The notes below the pieces were generated by a model. It saw nothing but the letters and a program-made list of their open reading frames with translations. It did no database searches and was not told the DNA's origin. From positions 155,951 to 219,950 of the forward strand of contig CAZHCW010000004.1 of assembly GCA_964531325.1 (NCBI GenBank): a stretch of DNA of 64,000 nt, given 5' to 3'. Origin of the DNA: UTCHB3 sp964531325. Its GTDB lineage: Bacteria; Bacteroidota; Ignavibacteria; Ignavibacteriales; Ignavibacteriaceae. Shown one piece after another: positions 34,599-45,200 of the stretch; position 1 is the first letter of the stretch, and every line of letters starts with the position of its first letter. The translations under genes were made by a program, and so were the position numbers.

Positions 34599-35539
34599 GT
34601 AAACTTGCCGTCGTAGCTCTCGGCGGCAATGCACTCCTTAGAGGAAATCAATCCGGCACTATCAGGGAGCAAGAACAGAATGCTTTCAACACCTGTAAGA
34701 GTCTCGTTGACCTGATCATGCGTGGTTACACTATTGTAATCACGCATGGGAATGGTCCTCAAGTGGGTAATCTGATTTTGAAAAATGAAGCAGGTTACGA
34801 GAAATTTTTGCTCCCCAAGATGCCCCTTGATGTGTGCGTTGCTGAATCTCAAGGCCAAATAGCCCACATAATTGCAGTTCAAATGGAAAAACTTTTGCTG
34901 CAACACAACATTCAAAAAGATGTAATTTCCATCGTTACCCATGTGGAAGTGGATGGAAAAGACCCCGCTTTTAAGAATCCTACCAAACCGGTGGGGCAAT
35001 TTTTCCTGAAGGAAGAAGCCGACCTTCTGGCAAAAGCCAACGGCTGGCAATTCCGTGAAGATCCCCGTAAACGGGGGTGGAGAAGAGTTGTACCCTCACC
35101 CAAACCACTAAGAGTTCGATCTGCTGAAATAGTTAAACAACTGACTCACGAAGGTAATATAGTTATCTGCGTTGGTGGTGGTGGAATTCCGGTAGTTTTG
35201 GATGGAAACGGTTCAATAAAAGGAATTGAAGCAGTAATTGATAAAGATCTTGCTTCCGCAGTTCTTGCCACTCAAATTGATGCAGATGAACTGATTATTC
35301 TCACAGATATCCCACATGCATATATCAACTTCCAAAAGGAGAATGAGATTGCTCTCGAGTCAATCACTCTTGAAGAGGCAGAGGAACATATCAAAAAAGG
35401 TGAGTTTGCCGCCGGAAGCATGGGGCCAAAGATGGAAGCTGCCGTCTATTTCATCAAAAAAGGCGGTACTAAAAGTATTATAACAGAAGCCGGATCGCTC
35501 TCAAATGTGAATTCGGGAACAAGAATAATTGCAAATTAA
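34595..35539 (+). CDS. arcC: Carbamate kinase
   Basis: Reversibly transfers phosphate between carbamoyl phosphate and ADP, normally yielding ATP, CO2 and ammonia in catabolism (314 aa). Amino acid kinase fold motifs are intact: VVALGGNALL (residues 6-15), THGNGPQVGNL (about 49-59), a PTKPVGQFF segment, VVPSPKPLRV, CVGGGGIPVV and the nucleotide loop EAVIDKDLASAVLA and GSMGPKMEAAVYFI. The start overlaps the GTPase stop, and OTC follows after 11 bases. No arginine deiminase accompanies it. Confidence 0.95.
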   Translation: MSKLAVVALGGNALLRGNQSGTIREQEQNAFNTCKSLVDLIMRGYTIVITHGNGPQVGNLILKNEAGYEKFLLPKMPLDVCVAESQGQIAHIIAVQMEKLLLQHNIQKDVISIVTHVEVDGKDPAFKNPTKPVGQFFLKEEADLLAKANGWQFREDPRKRGWRRVVPSPKPLRVRSAEIVKQLTHEGNIVICVGGGGIPVVLDGNGSIKGIEAVIDKDLASAVLATQIDADELIILTDIPHAYINFQKENEIALESITLEEAEEHIKKGEFAAGSMGPKMEAAVYFIKKGGTKSIITEAGSLSNVNSGTRIIAN

Positions 35540-35550
35540 CGGATAACAAT

Positions 35551-36486
35551 ATGGCAGTAAATATGAAAGGAAAGAGTTTTCTTTCCATCAACGATCTGAC
35601 ACTCGAAGAGATGTATCAGATTTTTGACCTTAGCAGAACACTTAAAGAAAAACTTTACACAGGCGAAGAACATCATCTCCTTAAAGGAAAAACCCTCGGA
35701 ATGATCTTCGCAAAACCTTCCACCAGAACCAGAATTTCGTTTGAAGTTGGTATCTATCAGCTTGGTGGAATTGGAATGTATTTTGGACCCAACGACCTAC
35801 AGTTGAACAGGGGAGAGACCATCAGCGATACTGCAAAAGTTCTTTCAAGATATCTTGATGGAATAATGATCAGAACCTTTAAACATGAAGATGTTGAAGG
35901 ACTTGCAAAATATGGTTCTATTCCGGTTATCAACGGACTTACCGATTTACTTCATCCATGTCAGGTGATGACCGATCTTTTTACTATCCTCGAAAAGAGA
36001 AGAAAATTGCAGGGTCTGAAACTTGCTTACATTGGTGATGGAAACAACATGGCTCATTCACTCCTTAACGGATGTTCTAAAGTTGGAATGGATATCGCAT
36101 GTGCATCACCAAAAGGTTATGAACCACAAGGCTGGATAGTTGAAAATGCAAAGAAAAATGCAGCCTACATGGGAAGCAAAGTTGTAATCACCAACGATCC
36201 TGTTGAAGCTTGCAAAGATGCAGATATCATTTATACCGATGTTTGGGCAAGTATGGGACAGGAAAAAGAAGCTCAAGAAAGAAATCAACGCTTCACCGGC
36301 TTCCAGGTAAACAATCAACTCGTTTCAAACGCAAAAGATGATTATCTCTTCATGCACTGCCTCCCGGCACACCGCGAAGAAGAAGTAACCAACGAAGTAG
36401 TCGACTCGGCAAACTCAATCGTCTTTGACGAAGCTGAAAACAGACTCCATGTTCAAAAAGCCATCATGGCTTTGGTTATGGGGTAG
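35551..36486 (+). CDS. argF: Ornithine carbamoyltransferase
   Basis: Interconverts ornithine plus carbamoyl phosphate with citrulline plus phosphate (311 aa). Carbamoyl-phosphate site PSTRTR (about residues 56-61) and HPCQ (131-134), ornithine-site DVWASMGQE, and catalytic HCLPAHR are present, as expected for a true OTC rather than aspartate or oxamate carbamoyltransferase. Grouped with carbamate kinase it could run in the catabolic direction (arcB role, citrulline to ornithine plus carbamoyl phosphate) or supply citrulline for arginine. Which, cannot be told from sequence. A strong bidirectional terminator lies about 155 bases downstream. Confidence 0.93.
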   Translation: MAVNMKGKSFLSINDLTLEEMYQIFDLSRTLKEKLYTGEEHHLLKGKTLGMIFAKPSTRTRISFEVGIYQLGGIGMYFGPNDLQLNRGETISDTAKVLSRYLDGIMIRTFKHEDVEGLAKYGSIPVINGLTDLLHPCQVMTDLFTILEKRRKLQGLKLAYIGDGNNMAHSLLNGCSKVGMDIACASPKGYEPQGWIVENAKKNAAYMGSKVVITNDPVEACKDADIIYTDVWASMGQEKEAQERNQRFTGFQVNNQLVSNAKDDYLFMHCLPAHREEEVTNEVVDSANSIVFDEAENRLHVQKAIMALVMG

Positions 36487-36512
36487 CTGTCGGTTTCCGG
36501 GTGTTAGGATAG

Positions 36513-36539
36513 AACGCGGATGAAGCGGATTTAACGGAT
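36513..36539. repeat. Short tandem 9-mers ending in CGGAT
   Basis: Three consecutive 9-base units end in CGGAT: AACGCGGAT, GAAGCGGAT and TTAACGGAT. This sort of degenerate CGGAT repeat is scattered in intergenic DNA of many Bacteroidetes and related genomes (from memory). It lies between ornithine carbamoyltransferase and its terminator and is probably an interspersed element fragment. Confidence 0.4.
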
Positions 36540-36640
36540 TTTGGTTTAGCTGTTTTTTTCGTGATTCAGAGTTCCGGTATTTCCGAGGTGGGTGAATTTT
36601 CCCGCACTATCTAATAAAGAAGTAATCAATTATGTTGTAA

Positions 36641-36672
36641 AAAAAAGCCGCTCAAAACTGGGCGGCTTTTTT
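36641..36672. terminator. Strong bidirectional terminator
   Basis: AAAAAAGCCGCTC (36641-36653) pairs with GGGCGGCTTTTTT (36660-36672), allowing one G-U, around a 6-base loop. It ends in T6 on the plus strand (after argF) and T8 on the minus strand (after the giant secreted gene that stops at 36737), so it serves both converging genes. Confidence 0.85.
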
Positions 36673-36736
36673 GATGATTATAAGTGTCGATTAAATCTGT
36701 TGGAATGGAAAGATTCCAATCCTCATAAACACAATC

Positions 36737-39700
36737 TTATTTGAGCAGGATCATTTTACGAATTGCAACATTGCTACCTGCTTCGATTCTGTAGAAGTAA
36801 ATTCCACTTGGAAGGGAAGAGGCATCAAAATTGATCGAATAACTTCCGGCATTCATTGGTCCATTTACGATCTCTGCAATTTTTTCACCGAGTGTGTTGT
36901 AAACATCAAGTTTAACATTTACATCGGTTGGAAGTGCAAATCTTATCGTGGTTGAAGGGTTAAATGGATTAGGGAAGTTCTGATCCAAACCAAATTCGGC
37001 AGGTACAAGCGCCATATCTTTGATATCTGTTGCACCATCCATCACCTGAAACTTACCCAATCCTGAATAATATGAGTAGGCACCATCACTGTTTTTGGTT
37101 CTTACTCTCCAGAAATAGGATTTGTTTGGTGACAAATCTTGAAGTGGTTGATTTGTGGTTGTCAGATTTTCGAAGAGTGATGAGTTTGTGAAGTTAACAT
37201 TTTCAGCTACTTCAAGATCAAACTTCATTCCGGCAGTCATCGCAGCAGGCAGACCCCATGAAATTATTGGGGATGTAGTTGCAATCATTACATTGTGTGG
37301 TCCACCCACGATTGGTGTAACAGGTGCAAATGCCCCTGGGTTAATCGAAAATGACTCAACTGCTGAGAAAGCACCATAAGAAAGACCTCCGAAGTGAGCT
37401 CTAACTTTCCAGTAGTAAGTGGCGCCTTCAACAAGTCCGGTAACATTTAGAGAGGTGGTTGATGAATATGCTGTTGTTGTAGCTCCGTTTGCAAAAACAT
37501 CGGAGTAACTGTAAACAACTTCATAACCGACTATGCCACTTGTTGAACCGTTAACCCACCATGAAAGTTGTGGATCAACTGTAAACAAAATTGCACTCCC
37601 AACAGGCCACGAAAGAACCGGTGCACCGGGGGTTGTTCCACTATAAATTGTGAAATAATCAGATGCCCATGTGGATAGTGTTGAACCATTTGAGGCGGCA
37701 ACTGCCCAATAAACTACTTGTCCCTCGGCAAATGGTACGGTGAAGTTGTAGGAAGTGTTATGAACACCTGCCACTGTTACTGCACCCGTATAATCTGAAT
37801 TCCAGTTGCTTGAATTGGATCCAATTTTCCATCTAACTTCATATTCGGTGATTCCCAACGGGGAGCCTTCCAAATACCACGAGAGGGTTGGCAGAGTTGT
37901 ATAAACAGTTGGATTGCCTGTCGGCCAGTTCAAAACAGGATATCCATTCGCGACACCACCGGCAACAGTGAATGTGCCCAGTGCTGAATTTACAGACTGT
38001 AAAAGATTGTTTTGTGCGCGAACTTGATAATAATAAGTTGTACCGGGAATCAGATTTGCCAGTTGGACAAAAAGATTAGTACCGGCATAAAAATCTGTCC
38101 AGGTGGCAAATGAGGGGCTGGTGCTTACTCTGACATAAAAGTCTAGTCCTGTTCCGGCTTCACCAAGATACCAGTAAACAAAAGGTGCTGTTGTATAAAC
38201 AAGAGCGTTATTTATCGGATAGGAGAGCTGAGGAGTTACAAGTTGGCCTCCACCCCAAGGCTGGAATATCTGGAATGGACTCCAGTCAGATGTCTGCTCA
38301 TCTCCTGTACCTCTTTTATAAACACTTCTAACTTTCCAATAATGATAAGTTGCAGCAGTCAGTGGAGTGGTTAGTTGATGATAAATGTTTGAAAGATTGG
38401 TAGCAGAATAGACGATTGCTCCGCCGCTTGAACCAATTCTTACTTCGACATCAAATGTGATGTCAGGGCTGTAACCGGCTGTGTACCAATATAACTGTGG
38501 TGTGTTTGTGTAAACCCGAACTGAACCAATTGGCCATGAAGGGGTTGGAATAGTTGCTCCACCACTTGTTCCAAAATATGAGGTTGGTGAATAAGCCATC
38601 ACTTGATTGGCGTTATTAAGCAGAACAACTCTCCAATAATATCTCATTCCACCGAGCAGATTAACTGTTTGGAAGAGGTTTGTTGATGTACCGGTGAAAT
38701 TGGAAGTTAACCAATCGGTTCTTATTGGGGGGGTGGTGGCTGCTTTAACCTGAAGTTTAAATTTTAAACCATTGGTTGCCTGATTTATTCCATAAGAGAA
38801 CATTACACTGTTTAGAAAAACTGAATCACCATTTGCCGGGTTATATTGACTGACTGCAACGGCAGGATATGTAGTGAAGTGCCAAATTGGTGATTTGATA
38901 CTCACGGCACCATCTTTTCCAACAAGCTGCCAGTAATAGGTAGTGTTGGGTGAAAGAGGGAACGGGAAGGTTCCGGGGGTTAATTCATCTTCAGTATTCT
39001 CATTATACATAACACTTGTTGTGTTGGGTGCAATGTTCAGATCGGTGAAAAACACGCCACTGTTAAATGCAGTTTGTGTTCCTCCGGCAGTAGATAGTCT
39101 AAGTTCATAACCTGTTTCCCAGGCTACATCATCCCATGCAAATGATGGTTCGAGTGTGTGGCCGGTTACACCGTTTATCGGAGTTGTCAGAATGTCGAGC
39201 GGGGTATAAAATGTCCATTCTGATGCAGCAGTTTTGTTTTCACCATTATTATGTGCTGTTACATCACTTACTTGAGCATTAATAGTCCACCAGTATTTTG
39301 TTGCAATTGCGAGTCCCACGGGATTCACAATAAATGATCCGGGGTTAACGGCAGTTGTTATGTTGGTGTTACCTATGGTAAGTCCCGGCGTGGTACCAAT
39401 AAGCAGGTGAAACAATACATTGCTCGTGCTTTGATTTATGCTAAATTCAAGGTTGGGAGACATAACCAATGATTCATATTCCGTTGCAGGTGAAACCAGT
39501 ACGGGAGTATCGAGAAGAGTTGTGAAAACACTGGTTGTTGAGTAGTTTACTACTCCTGCTGCATCGGTAACTGCTGCTCTCCAGTAGTATCTGGTGTTAT
39601 ATTGCAGAACCGAAGCGGGAACATTATAAGTTGGCAATCCGGTGAAAGCCGGTGAAGCATGAACCAGGTTTGTAAGTGCCGCATCGCTGTAGATTTCAAC

Positions 39701-41935
39701 CACATAACTGAAAGAAGGCATTCCACCCCCCATAACCCAGCTTATAGTTGGTGTTAATGTTACAAGTGGTTGATTTAGAGCAGGCGTCATTGGAATCATG
39801 ATCGGAGCTACATAACCAAAGGCAGTGTACATGGCAAGTGTATCCTGCCCGGTAATGGTAAATGTGTTGTTCACCATATTGTGTGTAAACGGAACATATC
39901 TCCATGAAACACCGTTATCAGTTGACTTTAATAATTTGAGATCGGCTTCCACATTACCGTTTAGCTCGGTGTCATCATAATGGAAAACGAGTGTGGCATT
40001 AAGTCCGGAATTTGATGCCGGGGTAGCTTTAAAAAATCTTTTGATACCGTTTGATGCGCCAAGAGGCCATGCAAAATGAGTTCTTTGAACCAAAGTGGGA
40101 CCAAGATTTGCTGCTGATGTAATTGTCAGACCAAAGTTACCGACATTTTCGCTGTTTGGTGCAACAAGAAGACTACTTGTCATAATAGTACCATTGCTCA
40201 AGATACCTGATCCTGATTCAATAAGCTTTCCAAACTGACCCATGAAAACATTACCACCGGACAAATCCAAAGGCAGAGTAGTTCCCAATAAGTAGCCATT
40301 TACATTCATTGCCGGGGTATTAGTGATTCCAGGAGTTGTTATGGTTGCATTAAGCCAGTTCATACCTCCTGAGAGAACAGGAGTATTTGCGAGAGAAGCG
40401 ATTGCGTTGAAACCAACACTGCTGGTATTTGTCGGAACTGTGAGGTTACCCCAGTTAAGAGCGTTGGAGATATCTGTACTTACACCTCCGACCCATTGGT
40501 TATAGGTCTCCTGAGTCGAAAAATCAAGGTCGCCTTCCATATTGGAAAGGGTTAAGTTAAATTCATTTGTTGTAAAATCGAACAGAGTGGTTTGTGAGAC
40601 ATCGGGAGTTTGATCACAGCGATAATAGGCATAAAGCCCTGATTCATCACTGTCAACTGATCCATTTATATTCTCCAGAATTTGTGCTTCGGTTCTTTCA
40701 CTCGTCCAGATTCTCAATTCATCAAAAAAAGCATTTACGAAATGCTGGGTTCCATCCAGAGCGGCGAGATACATTGTACCTGAAGAATTAAGAGTAGCAG
40801 GTGAAATATCTTCAGCGACAACAAAACCGTCTTTGTAGAGTTTTCTTACTCCGGAGGTTCTGTTGTAGGTGGCAGCATAGTGGTGCCAATTAACATCTAA
40901 AGGACCACCAGGTGCGACCAACTCATTTCCGAAGAAAGAGATATAAAAAGCACTTGGGTTTACATCAATACCCGACTTAAAGCCAACGGTAAGTTGTTGA
41001 TTATTTGATGCGGTTCCTTGTTTCAGGACAATTTGTTCAGTTCCACCACCAGTGTGTCTTAACCAAAATTCTATTGTAAGGTTGGTAGTGTTAAGAACGG
41101 GATGAGGAGCAGAAGTTTCTCCAAATTCACCAAGACCATCAAATTTGATTGCCTGGCGTGGACCTGCGGTAGCTCCTGAAACTGTCCATGTCGGGTCTTG
41201 AACTTCAACTCCTGAAGTTGGACCAAGCGTAACCGTATTGGCAGGGGCATTTCCCAAGTCTGTCGGGTTTTGGCCTGTACCTTCATCGAGCGGAAGGTAA
41301 AGGAGAAGATTGGTAGTGGAGGAGTTTTCAACTCTAAACATATCCTGTCTTATTTGATCTGCGGTTCTTGCACCATCCCAGACTTTAATTTCATCCATTT
41401 TCCCATTAAGTGGAAAGTTTGCATCGGTATCACGACCAAAGAGGACATGCCCGGTTGATGCGGAAGCTCCAAGTTGTGTAGCAGGAATAACACCCGTGTT
41501 GTAGAGCACTCCATCAACATAAATTTCAAAAGTGGTTGCAGTTTTTACGAGTGTGATATAATACCATTTGGACTGAGTTATAATAGCCGAAGTACCAACA
41601 AGGTTAAAGTTCCCTCCTGCTGAAAACCTGTCGATCCGGCAATTTATTAAGCCGGCGTTCATCCAGATCGAATATTGAACAGCACCAATAGCACTGAACC
41701 GTTTGTGAAATAAATACTGGTTCACCACAGAAGAGGGGTTGTTAGGGAAAACCCAAAAAGAGGCAGTAAACTGGCTGGCACCACTGAAATTTAACCCGGA
41801 TCCTGCACCACCAGCTACCTCTACAAAATCGTCGGTGCCGTCAAATGAGAGAGCGTTTCCACCATTCTGAGCATTTGCAGAATGGGATAAAAGCAAGATG
41901 GTTAAAACTGACAAAAAGTATCTCAAATACTTCAT
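36737..41935 (-). CDS. Giant secreted LamG plus fibronectin-III-like protein with T9SS tail
   Basis: A 1732-residue exported protein with signal peptide (about 1-22, ending ANAQ). Two LamG/concanavalin-like domains follow (about 24-215 and 255-440), each with a FDG...EV entry and GKMDEIKVWDGART- or DELRIWTSERT-type ends. A less clear beta region (about 450-720) precedes many fibronectin-III-like repeats (about 720-1640), recognisable by recurring YYWRV and YYWKVRAHF strands, then a type A sorting tail (NFPNPFNPSTTIRF, LGEKIAEIVNG, SGIYFYRIEAGSN). Probably a surface adhesin or glycan-binding protein. From about residue 720 on it parallels the downstream paralogue repeat for repeat. Confidence 0.85.
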   Translation of the reverse strand: MKYLRYFLSVLTILLLSHSANAQNGGNALSFDGTDDFVEVAGGAGSGLNFSGASQFTASFWVFPNNPSSVVNQYLFHKRFSAIGAVQYSIWMNAGLINCRIDRFSAGGNFNLVGTSAIITQSKWYYITLVKTATTFEIYVDGVLYNTGVIPATQLGASASTGHVLFGRDTDANFPLNGKMDEIKVWDGARTADQIRQDMFRVENSSTTNLLLYLPLDEGTGQNPTDLGNAPANTVTLGPTSGVEVQDPTWTVSGATAGPRQAIKFDGLGEFGETSAPHPVLNTTNLTIEFWLRHTGGGTEQIVLKQGTASNNQQLTVGFKSGIDVNPSAFYISFFGNELVAPGGPLDVNWHHYAATYNRTSGVRKLYKDGFVVAEDISPATLNSSGTMYLAALDGTQHFVNAFFDELRIWTSERTEAQILENINGSVDSDESGLYAYYRCDQTPDVSQTTLFDFTTNEFNLTLSNMEGDLDFSTQETYNQWVGGVSTDISNALNWGNLTVPTNTSSVGFNAIASLANTPVLSGGMNWLNATITTPGITNTPAMNVNGYLLGTTLPLDLSGGNVFMGQFGKLIESGSGILSNGTIMTSSLLVAPNSENVGNFGLTITSAANLGPTLVQRTHFAWPLGASNGIKRFFKATPASNSGLNATLVFHYDDTELNGNVEADLKLLKSTDNGVSWRYVPFTHNMVNNTFTITGQDTLAMYTAFGYVAPIMIPMTPALNQPLVTLTPTISWVMGGGMPSFSYVVEIYSDAALTNLVHASPAFTGLPTYNVPASVLQYNTRYYWRAAVTDAAGVVNYSTTSVFTTLLDTPVLVSPATEYESLVMSPNLEFSINQSTSNVLFHLLIGTTPGLTIGNTNITTAVNPGSFIVNPVGLAIATKYWWTINAQVSDVTAHNNGENKTAASEWTFYTPLDILTTPINGVTGHTLEPSFAWDDVAWETGYELRLSTAGGTQTAFNSGVFFTDLNIAPNTTSVMYNENTEDELTPGTFPFPLSPNTTYYWQLVGKDGAVSIKSPIWHFTTYPAVAVSQYNPANGDSVFLNSVMFSYGINQATNGLKFKLQVKAATTPPIRTDWLTSNFTGTSTNLFQTVNLLGGMRYYWRVVLLNNANQVMAYSPTSYFGTSGGATIPTPSWPIGSVRVYTNTPQLYWYTAGYSPDITFDVEVRIGSSGGAIVYSATNLSNIYHQLTTPLTAATYHYWKVRSVYKRGTGDEQTSDWSPFQIFQPWGGGQLVTPQLSYPINNALVYTTAPFVYWYLGEAGTGLDFYVRVSTSPSFATWTDFYAGTNLFVQLANLIPGTTYYYQVRAQNNLLQSVNSALGTFTVAGGVANGYPVLNWPTGNPTVYTTLPTLSWYLEGSPLGITEYEVRWKIGSNSSNWNSDYTGAVTVAGVHNTSYNFTVPFAEGQVVYWAVAASNGSTLSTWASDYFTIYSGTTPGAPVLSWPVGSAILFTVDPQLSWWVNGSTSGIVGYEVVYSYSDVFANGATTTAYSSTTSLNVTGLVEGATYYWKVRAHFGGLSYGAFSAVESFSINPGAFAPVTPIVGGPHNVMIATTSPIISWGLPAAMTAGMKFDLEVAENVNFTNSSLFENLTTTNQPLQDLSPNKSYFWRVRTKNSDGAYSYYSGLGKFQVMDGATDIKDMALVPAEFGLDQNFPNPFNPSTTIRFALPTDVNVKLDVYNTLGEKIAEIVNGPMNAGSYSINFDASSLPSGIYFYRIEAGSNVAIRKMILLK

Positions 41936-42019
41936 CTGTTTGTCCTTTGGTGTGGATTATTAAAAATCGTTACAAAAATTTATAAGAACAGGATTAGAAA
42001 AAGTACAAAGTCAAAAACT

Positions 42020-42036
42020 TATACTCTCGGAGTATA
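42020..42036. promoter_or_regulatory. Perfect inverted repeat at the promoter of the LamG/FN3 gene
   Basis: TATACTC-TCG-GAGTATA has perfect 7-base arms. It overlaps the downstream edge of the predicted -7 box and the likely start of transcription (minus strand), the position of a repressor operator. The sister gene has no copy of it. Confidence 0.4.
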
Positions 42037-42065
42037 ATTTACATTAAGTATTATTAGCATCCAAA
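42034..42065 (-). promoter_or_regulatory. Predicted promoter of the LamG/FN3 gene
   Basis: On the minus strand TTTG (42065-42062) is followed after 20 bases by TAAATTAT (42041-42034). The paralogue at 45357 has TTTG-N19-TACATTAT in the same place, with a shared run between the boxes (TAATAATACTT). The -7 box keeps TAnnTT but not the final TG. Confidence 0.45.
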
Positions 42066-42130
42066 GAGAAAATGAAAATTTTGAAAAAATATTCACTTGG
42101 GCGTGTAGAGATGTCGGAAATATCACAAAA

Positions 42131-42163
42131 AAAAGCCGTCCTGAAAAAATCAGGACGGCTTTT
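42131..42163 (-). terminator. Intrinsic terminator of the second FN3-like gene
   Basis: AAAAGCCGTCCTGA (42131-42144) pairs perfectly with TCAGGACGGCTTTT (42150-42163) around a 5-base loop; on the minus strand the stem is followed by eight Ts. It lies about 55 bases after the stop at 42217. It is very similar to the terminator of the paralogue at 36641-36672. Confidence 0.88.
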
Positions 42164-42216
42164 AAAGATTCAGGGCAGGGAAGTCAGTTTAAGTTTCTGA
42201 TTTCACCTTTAATTTA

Positions 42217-45200
42217 TTATTTCAACAGCATCATCTTGCGGACGGCTACATTTGCTCCGGCTTCGATTCTGTAGAAATAGATACCGCTTGGAAGAGCAGC
42301 AGCGTTAAAATCAACTGCATAAGTTCCGGCGGTCATAGCTCCATTAACAAGTTCGGCAACTTGTTCACCCAGTGTGTTGTAAACGATAAGTTTTACATTC
42401 ATATCTGCAGGTAAAGCAAAGTTGATTTTTGTTGATGGATTAAATGGATTTGGATAGTTCTGACCAAGAGCAAACTCAGCAGGAATCTGTGAGATGTCTT
42501 TAATGTCAGTTGTACCGTCAATCACTCTGAAATTTCCGAGGGTTGAGTAGAATGAGTAGTTACCATCACTATTTTTGGTTCTTACTCTCCAGAAATAACT
42601 CTTGTTTTCAGTGAGACCTTCCATTGATTTGCGAGCAACGGTGAGGTCTGTGAACACAGTGGAATTTGTGAAATCCTGATTGTCAGCAAATTCGAGTTCA
42701 TATTTGGTTCCTTCAACAAGAGCTGTTGGGAGAACCCATGATAGAACAGGCGAAGTTGTTGAAATCATAATATTGTCGGGACCACCAACGATAGGAGTAA
42801 CAGGAGCAAATGAACCAGGGTTTACCGTAAATGATTCAACTGCGGAGAAAGCACCATAGGAAATTCCGCCAAAATGGGCTCTTACTTTCCAATAATAAGT
42901 TGCACCTTCAACAAGTCCGGTTACATTAAGTGAAGTGGTTGATGAGTAAGCTGTTGTTGTTGCAGCGGGAGCAAAAACATCGGAGTAGCTGTAAACTACC
43001 TGATATCCAACTATTCCACTTGTAGAACCGTTAACCCACCAGTTAAGCTGGGGATCAACTGTGTAGATGAGAGCGTTGCCCAAAGGCCATGATATAACAG
43101 GTTCACCCGGTGTTGCACCACTATAAATGGTGAAATAATCTGATGCCCAAGCTGAAAGTGATATGCCATTTGTGGCAGCAACCGCCCAATAAACAACCTG
43201 TCCTTCAGAAAAAGGTAATACAAAATTATAAAATGTGTTGCCTGAGCCAACTACATTAAATGAACCGGTATAATCCATATCCCAGTTGCTTGAATTGGAT
43301 CCAATTTTGTATCTGACAACATAACCTGTGATCCCAAGCGATGAACCTTCAAGGTACCAGGAAAGGGATGGGAGAGTTGTATATACGGTTGGATTACCAA
43401 CAGGCCAGTTGAGAACAGGATAACCGTTCGCAACTCCACCAACCACATTAAAGGTTGCGTGAGCTGACCATGCGGAAACATTTACTGTATTGTCTGATCT
43501 TACTCTCCAGTAGTATGTTGTTCCGGGAAGAAGACCTGAAGCCTGATAAAACTGGTCGGTTACATCATTTATTTGTGTAAAGCTGCCAAACAAAGGATCG
43601 GTTGAGTACTGAATATCGTATCTTAAACCGGTTCCATTCTGCCCTAACCACCAATAAAAATATGGTGAAGTTGTGTAAACATCGAGGTTATCGGTTGGAT
43701 ACGAAGGATTTGGTATTACAAGTGTACCGGAGCCCCAAGTCTCGAAGGAATGGTAAGCACTCCAGGCGGAGGTTTGTTCATCAGGTGTACCGCGTTTGTA
43801 AACGCTTCTCACTGACCAGTAATAGAAAGTACCCGGTAACAAATTGGTGGAAATCTGGTGATAAATATTGCTGATGTTGGTTGCTGAATATGCAACGGGA
43901 ACAAGATTTGTATCAAGTTTCACCTGAACATCAAAGGTAATGTCGGGGCTGTAACCCGCCGTGTACCAATAAAGTTGTGGAGAATTTGTGTAAACCTTTG
44001 CACCGCCTGTTGGCCATGAAGGATAGGGGACTGTTGCGCCACCACTTGTCGTAAAATAGCTGGTTGGGGAATATGCCATTACCTGGTTAGAGCTGTTCAG
44101 GAGCACAACCCTCCAATAATATTTTAATCCACCAAGCAGATTAACACTCTGGAAAAGATTTGGTGTAGTCCCTGTAAAATTGGAAGTTAACCAATCGGTT
44201 TTTACAGGTGGAACCGTAGCAGCTTTAACCTGTAATTTGAATTTAAGTCCTTCGGTTGCCGCGTTGATTCCATAAGTAAACTGTACATTGTTTAAATAGA
44301 CAATATCACCATTTGCAGGGTTATGTTGACTTACTGTTACCTGAGGATAAGTTGTAAAGTGCCAGATTGGTGAAGGAATTCTTAATGATCCATCTCTCGC
44401 CACTAATTGCCAGTAGTAAGTTGTGTTAGGGTTTAATGGGAAAACATATTGAGCTCCCGGACCTTCGTTCAAAGTATTTTCGTTATAAATAACTGAAGTA
44501 GTGTTTGCCGGGATTAAAACATCTGTGAATATGATCCCCAGATCAAAATCCATCTGCGAACCACCTGCGGTGGAGATTCTAAGTTCATAGTCCGATTCCC
44601 AGGTAACATCATCCCACGCAAAGGTTGGTTCAAGTGTATGTCCTGTAACACCTTGAATTGGGGTTGTCAACACATCAAGTGGGGTGTAAAAAGTTCTTTC
44701 AGTAAGAGCTTGAGAGGTCTCACCATTATTGTCAGCTCCGGCATCATCAACTATGGCATTGATCGTCCACCAGTATTTAGTAGCCGGCTGGAGAGCCAAT
44801 GGTGTGGTTGATAGTGATCCGGGGTTGATATCTGTAGTGCGATTCAGATGAGCACCTACATTCAAACCGGAAGAAGTTCCGATGAGTAATCTGAAAGCAA
44901 CATTATCTCTTGAAGGATCCATCGTCCAGGAGAGGGATGGAGTCATCGTAGAAGAAATGTAAGCATCGGCAGGGGAAGCTAATACCGGTACTGCGAGAAA
45001 AGTGGTGAATGTGAAAGTAGATGATGTGATTGTAGTAAAAGCAGCATCCGTTACTTCAACATTCCAGTAGTACCTCTTGTTATAAGCGAGAGTGCCACCC
45101 GGCACAGCATGTGTAATAGCGCCTCCAACATTTTGGGAATAGACAAGGTTTGTCAAGCCCGCGTCAGAGTATATTTTTACTGTGCTGGTATATGGGGCTG

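Noticed and set aside
33279..36486. Classical arginine deiminase (ADI) pathway operon
   Set aside because: Carbamate kinase and OTC are present, but there is no arginine deiminase and no arginine/ornithine antiporter; the unrelated GTPase occupies the operon instead.
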